Shown: positions 24,067-35,288 of the stretch, in pieces
Numbering within the stretch: position 1 is the stretch's first letter
How the letters are laid out: the number at the start of each line of letters is the position of its first letter
Translations under genes and position numbers: made by a program
Notes under the pieces: generated by a model
Databases searched by the model: none
Told to the model about the DNA's origin: nothing
Seen by the model: only the letters and a program-made list of their open reading frames with translations
Source of the DNA: Neoscytalidium dimidiatum
Lineage: Eukaryota > Ascomycota > Dothideomycetes > Botryosphaeriales > Botryosphaeriaceae
DNA: 64,000 bases
Assembly (NCBI GenBank): GCA_037367355.1
Contig: CM074695.1
Span: 3,286,001 to 3,350,000, forward strand
Reading direction: 5' to 3'

Positions 24067-24140
24067 GCGATGGTGGTGTAGTTGGTTATCACGTCAGTCT
24101 AACACACTGAAGGTCCTGGGTTCAAGTCCCGGCCGTCGTA
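24067..24140 (+). tRNA. tRNA-Val (anticodon AAC)
   Basis: 74 nt fold as a cloverleaf. The acceptor stem GCGATGG pairs with CCGTCGT (two G-U pairs), followed by discriminator A. The anticodon stem TCAGT/ACTGA encloses loop CTAACAC with AAC at 34-36. The T-arm is CTGGG-TTCAAGT-CCCGG, which also supplies the internal B box. No intron. Confidence 0.88.
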
Positions 24141-24536
24141 CATAATTTCTTTTTGGTTTCCTATGCTCTACTTGCACTAAGAGAGATCGTTGATAACAGT
24201 ACGGATGAATTAGGGTGTTGTTCGGGGTGGGATGGTAAGGGGAGAAGCTTTTTTTTTTCTAGCGAGGTCTTGGCAATTTATAGTACCTCGGGCCGAGCAG
24301 TCGAATATGTTAGGCCCGCCCCAAACGGTATAGACCGCGCGGTGCCGCCCCGACGACTGCCAGTCGACTGCCAGTCGACATGTACCGTCGCAGCAATCGA
24401 CTTCTCGATTGCTGATTGTCTTTGTTAGCTAGTTTCTTTTAAATTAAGAGTATATATAAGTTTTTTTTTAATTTTGCTTTCCACGACTAGGACGTCCATG
24501 GCGTTCGCATACAGAGGAGATTAAAGATCTTCTATA
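24141..24536. other. spacer between tRNA genes
   Basis: No gene. A direct and partly palindromic 11-bp repeat (GACTGCCAGTC, two copies plus GAC) lies near 24355-24379, followed by AT-rich DNA with T-runs. Confidence 0.6.
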
Positions 24537-24645
24537 GTCTCTGTGGTCTAGTCGGTTATGACGTCGGTCTCATACCATTAGAAAGTATGACTTCTTCCCA
24601 GAAGAAGCGATCCGAAGGTCCGCAGTTCGATTCTGCGTAGGGACA
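24537..24645 (+). tRNA. tRNA-Met (elongator, CAT) with intron
   Basis: Acceptor GTCTCTG pairs with TAGGGAC (G-U and G-T wobbles), discriminator A. The T-arm is CGCAG-TTCGATT-CTGCG. The anticodon loop begins CTCATA. A 35-nt intron (24575-24609) sits one base 3' of the anticodon, the canonical position for the tRNA splicing endonuclease. Removal gives the elongator-Met run CTCATAATCCGAAGG. Confidence 0.85.
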
Positions 24646-27147
24646 TCTCTTTTGCTCTGCTGGCGCATCCTCCATTTACATGGAAAAGCTGCCGTATCTT
24701 TTTTTTTCACCCCGGGGATTGTGGATTTGTAAGGCAAGCCAGGTAGAAGTTAGATTACCGGTGATCAATTGGATATAAGTGCTTGAATAGGTTTGATCGA
24801 GATCGAGTGTGTATGATGGCTGCCAGATAACTGTAATCGGAGAATAATCCTACAGGCACATTTCCTCTGTGCTCGGGTGACCAAATGAGAGTTGGTATTG
24901 CGATGGTAGGAGAAGTAGGTTCATGCACAATAGATAGAGAGCGTGGAACTCTTTTTTTTTAAAAGAGAAAAAACTGGTTGCGTTGAGGATTAAGCAACTC
25001 CGTACAGGATTCAAAAGCTTCCATGGAGGGTCAAGTACGGCTGGGTTATTGGTTCGGGGCGCGCAGGGAAATGCCAAGACTTTGCCGATTTGCGAACTTC
25101 CTCCACCGAAATTTCTGCCGCACAACATCCACTTCTCCTCTCACTACACAACGCAGCCATGACCTCGACCACCATGTCAATCCACCTTCCAGCTTGACGA
25201 TCTCAAGCCCAACTAGTGCCATTTTTTCACTGTTGCTCACACCTGTGACACCGGTCCTAAATCGCGTGGAACGTGGAACTTTGGTGCAGCGACGCAGCCT
25301 CACCCTCGGCCGCGTCTACTAACCTTTTGACTGTTTCTATTTTCATCGGCAACACACCACGCTGACGTGGTATCCTCCAGCGGAGCCATTCGACTCGCCG
25401 GACGGAGCCCCTCTTGTCGCAGATCCTCGAACCAGCACGCTCAACGAAGCGAGATCGTCGCCCAGCCAAGAGCACCGCCCATCCTCATACGGGGAAAACT
25501 CCAGCAGTCATGCGGACACCCACCGCAATCGACTCGCCGACCAGCTATCCGCCTCGTCACGCTATAACCAGGGACTCGGATATACCGGCTCCACGTGAAG
25601 CTGCCGGCACATTGTCATCGCCTCACCGCAACCCTCAGACCTGACCGCGCATAACCTGTCGTTCCGCATCGACTGCTTCATATGCGCCCGTCGTTCCGCC
25701 GTTTGCTTGCCGCCAGTCCCTTTGCCGATCTTACTGTCCTGCGCTTTTACTGCCACGAAGACGGCTATCTCGTGGCTGACACACGCCGGCATACGAACGC
25801 GCCGTAGCCGCCTGCGTCGTGACCGTCCCGGAAAATGTCCTCAGCGCATATATGTCCCTTGTTGTATGGCTATCAGGGCATCCTGTAGCCCTGAGTGCAT
25901 CGTAACGGCGGTGATCAGGCGGTTACGGCAGGCGAGTTACTGGGACAGTGGTGGCAAACGGCTTTGACTCGGGCTTGACGGTAACGTTGGTATATGCGCC
26001 ATTGGACGAGGGTGCTTGGCCGCAGAGGTGAGAATGGAATCTTGCTTCGGACGCGTTTGGAGTGACGGTCGTCGCGGCTGGTTGGCGATCTCATCTTGTC
26101 GCATTTTCCGCAAGGTAGACGTCAGCGGTAGCAGCCGTGTGACCCAGTGCTATGGCCATGGTCTCGTGGTCTTGAGCACGGCTTCGCCGATGCCCAGTGA
26201 ATTATGCATTTGCATAAACGTTGTCCTTATCCATCAGGTAGGTGGGCTCCATCGAAGGTAAGGTCAGCTATTTCGTTTCCCGCATATTCAACTTGATTGC
26301 CTGTCAACTCCGCATCGTCCGTCTTACCCTCGGCAACGACGGCGTCAGAACATGTTGCACGGTAGACAAACCTGCCAATTGGTCGTAGCGAAGCTTATTG
26401 TGTCCTTATCTGGACAACCTCCAGCTAAGCAATGCGTTACGAAGCCTTCAAAGCAGGCGGAAGCCGCTGATCCCGTACATTCCCTTACGCATGACGGTAA
26501 CTTGCCTTTCAATATCTGTCTTCTCTTGATTCCGTTAGGCGAATGTTTCCCTTCAACGAAGTTTATCCCTCGGTCAAGACGCTTCAATAGCGTAACTACC
26601 CGAATCCCACGATTTGCCTGCCTCTCGTGTCTTCCCATGGCCTTGAAGCATACTTCATCAATCAGTGGAAGAGCAAAATAGGCTTTTAGCAGGGCCGCGT
26701 CATCTCCACCCTACTCCTCTTGCTCAGTGGAGCTGTAGGACTAAATCACTGACGAACATCTTTGCATATTCTACATAGAAGTACAATGAGTAGAGCATCT
26801 ATCCACCACTAGCAGCGTCAGTTTTTTGTTTATCGTCCCCAGTTCGTGACATGCCGTTCAGATGCGTGTCTGCATATGAACAACATGCTCCCATGAGGAA
26901 TGCTTCAATTTGAGATTTGGCGGCCCCGTTGAGCGATGGTGATATTATTTCCATGTGCAGCAACAAGAGAAATGGACTGACGGCCTGAGCACCTGGTATA
27001 GGTAATCACTACTTGCAGATTCAAGGCTTCGTGGATGTCAGCATCCCGCAAGCGAGCCTATGACGCCGTGCATGCCTGTTTAGGCACCAGCAGTTTAGAC
27101 TGGGCCAATCAGACCTTTTAGCGGCCTCGTGCAAACACCGGTGACAG
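24646..27147. other. intergenic with protein-like fragments
   Basis: No closed gene model. One plus-strand stretch, about 25360-25598, is strikingly protein-like (WYPPAEPFDSPDGAPLVADP, then SSYGENSSSHADTHRNRLAD) and ends in TGA. Another frame carries LAASPFADLTVLRFYCHEDG near 25700-25760. Minus-strand frames at 26345-26638 are unrecognised. These may be remains of one or more dead genes. Confidence 0.45.
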
Positions 27148-28182
27148 ATGCCGCTAAAATGGCCCAACGTCCCTCCCTCCGTCTACATAAACACGTGCCC
27201 CCCATCCACCAACTCTAACCCTTCTTCCGTCCTCGCGAAAGCGCCACTGCACCCATCCTATAGAACCTTCCACATCAGTCGCGCTATGAGCTCTCAACCT
27301 TCACAGGCTGTCAACGACATCCGGCCTATCGAAGATCTGCAGCGCCTCTTCGCCCGACTTACCGTCCAGGACCGCGCCCAACAGCTGAACGACGATGAAA
27401 ACAGCGATGACAGTGACACTGACAATGATGACCTTTTTGTCTTGCTGTCCGACGGTGGCAGCGATATAGTCGAACCGGCCATCGACGCAGAGGACGATGA
27501 GCTTAGCTCCTCACTACACCCGTACTACCTCGTCGACGGCTTGCTCGTCGACATCGCCAACATCCTCCTCACGGTACAGGACCACGACGGCCCCCGCTTA
27601 TCGCCTTTGTACGTCCTCCTCCTCCCCCTCCCCCTTCTCCTTCTTCTTCTTCTTATCCTCCTTCCCTCCCTTCCTCCCTCACTCCCTCACTCCTCATGCC
27701 TTCCCACCCCGTTCCTCTTAGAAGAGCCTAACCGCGATCTCCAGCCCGTCGACGCCAAACACAGCAAGCCCTTGACCCCGACCATCTACGCGCTCCTCAC
27801 AGACCAGTACCGCTGGCTGGAAGACGTCGTGCGCTGGCCGTACCGCCCTCCTTTCGAGCCATCGCGCCCGCTCGAGCCGCCGCCGCACCGCCGCCACTTC
27901 TACTACACGTTCGGCCACGGCGAAGAGATCGGAAACCACAGAGCCCACAATCTGTGGTGGCCGCGGTTCAGGCTGGTGGAGTGCTTGCTGCTGCCGCTGG
28001 GATACGCGGTGCATATTTGGTGGGACGAGGAGGGCGGTGATGAAGATGGGCAGGGTAAGCCGAGGCGCAGGCGTTGGTGGAGGGATGTGCCGTGCGAGCG
28101 CGTCAAGCCGAAGATTTGGGCGTGGAATGGGGTCTTGAGGGGGCTTCGGAAGAGGAAGGGGATGAGGGCGCATTCGTGTTGA
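27148..28182 (+). CDS. hypothetical acidic protein with pyrimidine-tract interruption
   Basis: One continuous frame of 344 aa; the more likely start is the ATG at 27286 (MSSQPSQAVNDIRP), giving 298 aa. The N-terminal part is acidic (NDDENSDDSDTDNDD). The C-terminal part is Trp/Arg-rich (YRWLEDVVRWPYR, FYYTFGHGEEIGNH, VHIWWDEEGG) and ends in a basic tail. Between them, 27609-27721 is almost pure pyrimidine and encodes a Leu/Pro run. This looks like an intron (GTACGT donor, CTCTTAG acceptor), but at 113 nt splicing it would break the downstream frame. Either it is translated or the gene carries a lesion. No family recognised. Confidence 0.5.
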   Translation: MPLKWPNVPPSVYINTCPPSTNSNPSSVLAKAPLHPSYRTFHISRAMSSQPSQAVNDIRPIEDLQRLFARLTVQDRAQQLNDDENSDDSDTDNDDLFVLLSDGGSDIVEPAIDAEDDELSSSLHPYYLVDGLLVDIANILLTVQDHDGPRLSPLYVLLLPLPLLLLLLLILLPSLPPSLPHSSCLPTPFLLEEPNRDLQPVDAKHSKPLTPTIYALLTDQYRWLEDVVRWPYRPPFEPSRPLEPPPHRRHFYYTFGHGEEIGNHRAHNLWWPRFRLVECLLLPLGYAVHIWWDEEGGDEDGQGKPRRRRWWRDVPCERVKPKIWAWNGVLRGLRKRKGMRAHSC

Positions 28183-29644
28183 GGCGGTAGGCGACTTGGG
28201 GAGTGGATGGGTCGGGATGGTGGGTCCTTTGGAGAGAAAGGGACTTTGCAAGATGGGGAATGCAGGCCGTGGGCCTGAAGCCGGTGGATGTATGGAAACT
28301 TGGGTATGGTCTGACCTGCTCGCTCGCTCGTGCGTCACTTGAAGAGAATGGTAATAATACAGTCACCGGCGGAAGAAGAACAACGGCGGGTTAGTTGAAC
28401 GGGTATCATGGTTCAGAGGCAGTATAATCCGGTGGGCGTATGCAACAGAAGCACAAAGCGGCCCTTTTTAAATAGTGAAGGCCTCCTGCATGTGACGCCA
28501 TCAATCACTTCCAAAAGACATCTTCCGAGCTTTTTTAACGTTCCAACTCGACATGTACGCATATACCCTTGCTTGCTGCACCCTTGGAGCCGTCGCCCTA
28601 TTCGTAAACCGCTGATATTGCTTCACTGATCATATCTAGGATGTCCCAAACTGAGCAATTCCATGATCTTCTGAACCGGAATTTTGGGTTCCGACGAGCT
28701 TTACTTTCTCCCCAGGAGCCTCTCACCTTCGAGTCACGCTCATACCTATTGCCTCTACGCCAGCGAGACCGCCAATTCTGCGTTGTCTTAGAGCCGGGCT
28801 TGCTGACTTATCATTCCCATCCGGTGGCGCATTCGAACGACACGAAACCTGACTGATCTAGACGAATTTGATAGGTAACAGCGCTGCTCAGCGCTCTATT
28901 TCACTCGTGAAGCCATGTCAAATTTGAATAAGATGGAGGAAGAAAGGACAGGCGGCTTTATATTTAGTAACTTCGTGAGATACTCATATCCTGCCGCAAA
29001 TAATCAAATAACTTTTTGATGGTCTTAGTTTCTAGCGGCAGTCTCTCAAGTCTTTCAAGGCATACATCCGCGGAGCTCGGAATCCGAATCAGCGGCGGCT
29101 CCGCAAAATTGGCGTGACTTGCTCACGACGTCATGACAGGCTCACGACGCCGACTCAGGGCCGGGACAACACACCAGCGCCGAATCATGCACTATGTCTG
29201 AAGTTGGCAGATTTGGGCCTATGGCGTTGCTTGTCGTCCCACCTTCATCAGTCGATATGGCTGCGCTTAGTATCGAGTCAATTTCTATTAGCGCTTCCCC
29301 CGACCCCGGATTGCCGGGTACAATCTGTTATCTTGAAACACATATCTTTCACGGGACTGAGCTTATTTTTAGATGAAATGCATGAGCTTCGGGGCAGAAA
29401 CAAAAGGCGGTCGATAGGGGCCAACGAAACAAGCATCGTCCCGTTTGAATGCTAAGTATCTACAGAAATCTCACGTGCCATGCCTCCAAGCAGATCCGGA
29501 AAGATAATCCCAAACCGATGTGTACAAACGTATACGTATATGCAAGACCGTCCCCGCCCGTCACCGCCCTCTACGCAACAGGCCACCTGAAGCATCGCAC
29601 CACCCCACGGCTCAGCCCGACCTGCCTCTTCCGTGCCTCCACAT
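28183..29644. other. intergenic
   Basis: Short frames without recognisable motifs (for example 28641-28856 plus). It is the 3' flank of both convergent neighbours. Confidence 0.55.
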
Positions 29645-30206
29645 CTACAGACCACCATAGCCGTAGAACACGCTGGTAGCCTTCTTCCCAGAGACGAGTT
29701 GCGTCGAGTCGGTCTTGTCACCGACGTCGACGGTGACGTTGAAGAAATCGAGGTTCGGCGCATGGTAGCCCGAGGTCAGGGAGAGGACGGACGCGGTCAA
29801 GACGGCCTCGCCCTTGGTGAAGTTGGTCGGGACGTACATCCCGAAGCGGACGTCGTCCGTGATGTCGTTGTACTCTGCGTTCAGCCCGGTCAGTGTTCTG
29901 CTGGCGTGCGTTTTGAGGAAGGGGGTAGGGGGGGAGAGGGTTTCCCTTACGCGGTCCGAGGTAGCTCTCGCGCAGGACCTCGTTGCCCAGGATGCCGGCG
30001 TGCTCGGTGCCGAGAGGCGTCAGGCCGAAGATTATGGCGATGTTCTCGATCTGCTGCGGCGTGCTCTCGCTGCTGACGGTGACGGTGAAGTTTTGGCCCG
30101 GGGCGACGGTCGATGGAGCGTGGATGCTGCTGACGAAGGACCAGGCGGAAGCAAGAGGGGCGGCAGTGGCGAAGATGCCGGCGGAGAGGATAGCATTGGA
30201 CAACAT
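29645..30206 (-). CDS. NIS1-like small secreted protein (candidate effector)
   Basis: 161 aa from exons 30206-29951 and 29874-29645 (76-nt intron, GTAAGG donor, phase 1). A signal peptide spans about residues 1-21 (ATAAPLASA). The mature part is a small beta-rich domain without a Cys pattern, with APSTVAPGQNFTVTVSS, IAIIFGLTP, ESYLGP and FGMYVPTNFTKGEAVLTASV, and several NXT glycosylation sites. Length and layout match the NIS1 family (necrosis-inducing secreted protein 1). NIS1 is a conserved fungal effector that suppresses plant pattern-triggered immunity by acting on receptor-associated kinases. Family assignment is by recall of the pattern; a role here is inferred. The gene is intact and stands alone. 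Confidence 0.65.
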
Positions 30207-32843
30207 TCTTTTGTGTGAGGTTGGCTGTGGATGGTTTTGGTAAAATTATTGTCGTGGAGGTTGGGGTTGTTAGTTTGGCTTTGATTTGGAGTTGTTGGTG
30301 TCGATGGAGTACTTTTTGAAGCATAGAAGCGCTGCCCTTAAGTACTGCTTGTTGCGTAGCTGCTCATACTTGGTAGCCGCCGACAAATAAGGGTGGCGGT
30401 GCTGGGACATCCAGTGTGTTTCGTTTTGTCAAACACGAGGTCCAGGCGGCCGGCCTCCAGGGCGCAGGTCACTCTTCGTTAGCTGTTCACCAGTTTCAGC
30501 AAGGGCGGTAATGGCGATCTGCAGAGATTAACACCTGGTTGTACGAGAAAAGCTGGAGAGTGGCAGTGCGTAGAATGCCAGAGTGCGGGTGCATTGATCA
30601 GCGGATGGTGTGTCGACAAGGCGTTCTCTTTAAAAGGCAGAATACTTGGTGGCCGCACAACGCTCTAGTTTTTTTTATTTTCTTTAAAAAAAAGGGAAAT
30701 AGCGCCTCGTTTCAAGTACCCCTTCTCATGAACCATAGCCGGGCACTGCGTTTTTTTTATGGCGTTGTAAGATGGACGTTCCCCTGCGGAAGCCAGGGAA
30801 CATGCAGTCCGTCCTGTATGCACCTTCTACAGGTGGACTGTTCACGATGATTAAACAAAACGATATTTGCAGGAGGATAAAAGTGATCTTAGAAGCTCTG
30901 GAGAACCTTGTATGTCAGATGGATGGCGTGGAAATACCGACTGTAATGTTTCGGTAGCAAATCTCGCCGAAACTTTCCTGGTCGGCCGAATATGGCAGAA
31001 CATGGATTTCATTGTGTACGATTGGTGTCAGGCCCGTAGACCCGTCTGCAACAATTATTCACACAGTTTCCTTAAGCTCCCGAGCGCAAGATTCTCGAGA
31101 GCTTCTTTTGGCACTCGTGGAGGTAGGAATGGTTGCAAAAGTGACGTCGCTTTGCAAGTGCTTCTGCATAAGCTCGAAATCACATTTAATAAGATGATGG
31201 GAATGTTTACACTGTGGAAGGCAAAATAGCATCTACTTGAGACACTATTCTCTTTTGTCGAAGTGAAATTGGAGGTTCCTATTGTCAAATGGCTGTGGGT
31301 CCATATGTCCAAATTTCGGCCAGGCCCTCGCCAGTCAAGATATAACTGCTTAATCGGGATTGCATTACTCGTCAAGGAGTACCAAGCCTTGACAAAGAAA
31401 AAGTAGCATATGCGGTATTCTGTAGGAGCAGATACACTGCCACTTCGTCTGAATAAGAATCATCACCGTTGAAGGCAGGGAGAAGCACGGTAGAGCAGCG
31501 CCGAACGGAAAGTGGGTCACCCTGCTCCCGTCGGTAACCGTAATACGAGCGAATGCCTGATCGATGAGGCTGTAAGATTTCCTGAACCCTGTACACACAA
31601 GGCAGACTTTCTTTGGTTTGTGTGCACGGTACAGCTGGAGGCTAATCTCCTGCGGCTCCTTCCGCCAAAAGGTGTGTAATATGGAGCTTGAGTAGATTTC
31701 TATGGTTCCTAGTAGTCTCTGCTGGACGAACTCGGTTTCCTTCGAAGAGGTCCCTTGGCGTGGAACGCTGACACGCAAATGAAGTCTTTGGACACTGGCT
31801 TCGCACGATCGGTGCTTATTACTGAAAATCTCTAATCATAGAATAATAGGCACAAGGAAAGGAATTCTCTAGCTTCGGGTACATGAAGTATAGACTACAG
31901 GACTGATTCGGAGAGGGCCTTGCGCTTTTAGTAATATGAAGCACTTATTTGCATAGACTTAAATTTTGCCACGCTTAGCTTATGACGCATCCTGGATCGC
32001 AATCACAAGAGCCCCAAGAATCTCCCACGCACTTGATACTCGCCATCTGTAGACAAAGGTATTCTGTTCCTAGTTCACTCGACTGCCGAACTCTAACGCA
32101 CAAGAAAGCAAGTTGGAGATGACGGCACGCACTCCCATGGATGCCGGAAATTTTCGGGCAAAAATGCGACGCCGTGCACTTATAGATCGTATTTTTTTTT
32201 TTTTTTTGAGATAGTATCATTCACTCGTTCTTAACAGCGTCGGTACGGAGCATTTCTTTTTCTCAGCGGGAGCTTATTCCAGTGAATCTGCCGCCCTATG
32301 ACGTGATCCCGCCGCCATTGCCGCTAATATCCCTGTCGTCGATCGCATGTTTCAAGCGGCCCATCAGCCGGAGCCTCCCGCATTGGCTGCAGAAGCTCAA
32401 TGGTGCGCTGGACAGCATCATAGAGGTGCTGAAGGAGGAAACGCTTAATGTCGTAAGGAGAGAGTATTGTTTAGGGTATGTCAATGCCCAGACTGGTTTT
32501 CTTCGTTTGCGAGCTTCGTTTTGTCAAAAGATGCCGATAGCCTGTGAATGACGTAGTCTCAATCCTTCTCTTCATGCTCCTTCTCGCTCCTCAAATCATG
32601 GCATTTTGCAAACTTCGATTGCCATGGCTGCCGCCTGTCCCGAAGATCTCGAGTCTCACACCTTTGGAGATGCCTCTCAGCCGCACAGCCCAAGTTTAGG
32701 TCTTGGCGCTTAACTCAAGCGTACTGGTGACGTGGTCATAATAAGCAGCATGTATTAGGCCATATGGTCAAAGATCATGAAATGGGTGTGAACTTGCTGT
32801 TGGCCAGTTTTCCCCAACAACACTTCTTCCGCCGAGGCTGAGC
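30207..32843. other. intergenic
   Basis: Promoter side of the NIS1-like gene, then gene-poor DNA with T- and A-runs (about 30669-30695 and 32191-32207). Two isolated protein-like frames are present: 31365-31778 minus and 32282-32551 plus (PHWLQKLNGALDSIIEVLKE). Neither has a partner exon or a known motif. Confidence 0.5.
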
Positions 32844-34190
32844 ATGAGTCCCCAGGAAAGATCCGAACCCACGCAAGGTGGAGAACAAAATGATCGGGAA
32901 CACGGGCACCGTGATGCTCGAGATGTGACATGGAAGGAGCGGATATCTCATTTTACCTGGGTAAGGCCAGAGCATATTTCTTTGTATGCATCCCAAGCTA
33001 ACAGATCAAGTCATGGTTCGAGTGTACCATGGCCACGGGCGCTATGGCCACTCTGTTGGCGCAGCAGCCTTTCAAGTTTGATGGCTTGATGACGATAGGC
33101 AAGATATTCTTCATCTTGGATCTCGTACTCTTCGTAGCCTTCTGCGCTTGCATAACCGCCCGTTTCATCATGAAGCCTAGTGCCCTGGGGCTTTCTCTGC
33201 ATCATCCGCGAGAGTCGTTCTTCTTCGGGACGTTCTGGTGGGTCTCACGACTTGACTCTGACTAGTAATAGTTCACTTACCATTTTTCCATCGCACAGGG
33301 TATCGATCGCATTCATCATGTACAGCATGCAGCTCTATGGTGTTCCATCGTGCGGTCCCTGGCTCGTCCGGACGCTCGAGATTCTTTTCTGGGCATACGC
33401 CGGGTGCGCACTGCTCGTGGTGATCTTCCAGTACCATGTCATATTTGATGAAGAGTGTTTGCCGGTGGCTGAGGCGATGCCCGCGTGGCTGCTGCCGGCC
33501 TACCCGTTCTTGGTGCTCGGTCCTCTGGCGGCAGTGCTGGAGTACTCGCAGCCGTCTGACAGAGCACTGCCGATCATGATCGGGGGCATCACTTTCCAAG
33601 GGTTTGGATGGAGCATCGCGTTCATCATGTATACCCTGTACTTCACGCGGCTAATCAACAGTGAAATACCGTCGGAGAGAGAGCGGCCAGGGATGTATTT
33701 GGCGGTGGGACCGGCTGCGTATACATCAAACACGCTGGTCGCGTTGGGAAGCGACGCGACCATGGTGCTACCGCCAAAGTTCTTGGGCATCAGCAGCGTG
33801 CCGACGGGCGATCTCTGGAAAGCTTTTGGAGTGCCGGCAGGAATATTCCTGTGGTTGCTGGGATTCTGGTTCTTTGCGCTGGCAAGCGTGTCGGTGGTTT
33901 ACGGATGGAGAAAGCTGGAATTTTCGATGGTTTGCTGGAGCTTCATCTTCCCGCAGGTCGGATTGACGATTGCAGCTATCCAGATTGGGGATGTCCTGGA
34001 CAGCGACGGAATCAAGGGAGTTACCAGTGGCATGACGATCTTGTTAGTCATCGGATGGCTGGTAGTGGCGGCGGCGAACATCAAAGGGGTATGGAGCAGG
34101 AAAGTGCTGTGGCCGGGGACGGATGAGGACGAGGAGGACATTCAGGCTCGGCCGGCGGACGAGGAAATTGCGAAGGAGAGGAGGGATTAG
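32844..34190 (+). CDS. TDT-family (SLAC1/Mae1-type) anion transporter
   Basis: 413 aa from exons 32844-32960, 33005-33237 and 33299-34190. Member of the tellurite-resistance/dicarboxylate transporter family (PF03595), ten-helix membrane channels or transporters. Fungal members include malate uptake proteins and SSU1 sulfite exporters. Family signatures are the ATGAMATLL helix (TM1), the tryptophan- and glycine-rich helices and FPQVGLTIAAIQIG near the C-terminus. N-terminal (about 38) and C-terminal (DEDEEDIQARPADEE) tails are hydrophilic. The substrate is not decidable from sequence: the TM1 pattern suits the Mae1/C4-dicarboxylate branch rather than SSU1, with low certainty. The first intron is short at 44 nt. 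Confidence 0.85.
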
Positions 34191-34595
34191 CAGAGGGCGG
34201 GTGAAGAAAGGGAAATGTGACTGCTCGCACGCACAGACCACTTGATCTGATCACGAAAGTTTGGGCGGAAGCATGCTGGCTCGCCGGTACCGAATGAGAG
34301 ATGTGGAATGTGCCTCCGTTCGACATTCTTCTTTGCTTCTTCGACTGGCGACGTTGGAAGTTGCGGGCGTCTTCCCGCATTGAGCCTTGTGCAGTGATTT
34401 CCTCGTGTCCGGGAGGGTTGCGGACGGCGCTGGCCTGGGGTCTCGGAAGACTCGTTGCGCCTGGTCTTTCGAGGCCCGACGAGGACATCGAACTCCCTGA
34501 AGGATCCGGCAGCACAAGGAGTGAGCAAGACTGCGATGTCGGATGTGGAAAGAGGCGATGGCTGGTGCGAATTCCGGATGCTCAAGTCAAGGCGC

Positions 34596-34628
<33 letters not shown>

Positions 34629-35288
34629 CTACATACAAATCAGCCGACGCGGAAACGGTGGTTCCGGATGTAGTAGTAGCAGACAGGGGACGTGCAGCTA
34701 TTGACGATCGACCCGAGCATGCACGTGGGAGCGGAAGAGGCATCGGCCGTGGGGAGCGAGGAGCAGCGGAAAAGGTCCAGGGCTGCTGTGTGGGCGACCG
34801 TGTCGGCGTCGAGATACGCGAATAAGGAATGAAAGTCGTGGCCGGCTGAGCGCCTCCTCCTCCTGCTTCTGTGCGGCTCCCCTTCCGCCTTCTCCGCTTC
34901 CCACTTCAACTCCGTACTCCACCCTCTCTCTCAGCCTTATTCCCAGTCCATATCCGGGAAACGGCTCGCGCTTTGCGAAGGCCCGAAGCTACGGTCGTCC
35001 ATGCATCGCTCCCAAGGGCCGCGCCAATGGCTGTGCTGACGGGTCTGCGCCCGGTGGATCGCCGTGTGGAGCTGTGACGGAAACGCCAGTCGTCTTTCGA
35101 AGACCTATCGCGGCAATTTTTCGGCTTTCCAACGTCACCGCTTAGAAATGCTTAGGAGCTCTTCTGCATTCTGGCCCATGCCCAACGGGATGTGGAGTTA
35201 AAAGGGTGTTTCGCTGCTCCTCGGCTTTTCCAGTCATCTGCACTCCTGTCAGCTCCTACCCGAGTCCTCCAGTTTGGAGAACCCCGAC
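34191..35288. other. intergenic, upstream of MFS transporter
   Basis: Contains the (ATG)11 microsatellite at 34596-34628 and pyrimidine-rich promoter DNA near 34850-34940. No gene. Confidence 0.6.
34596..34628. repeat. trinucleotide microsatellite (ATG)11
   Basis: Eleven perfect ATG triplets. Confidence 0.98.
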
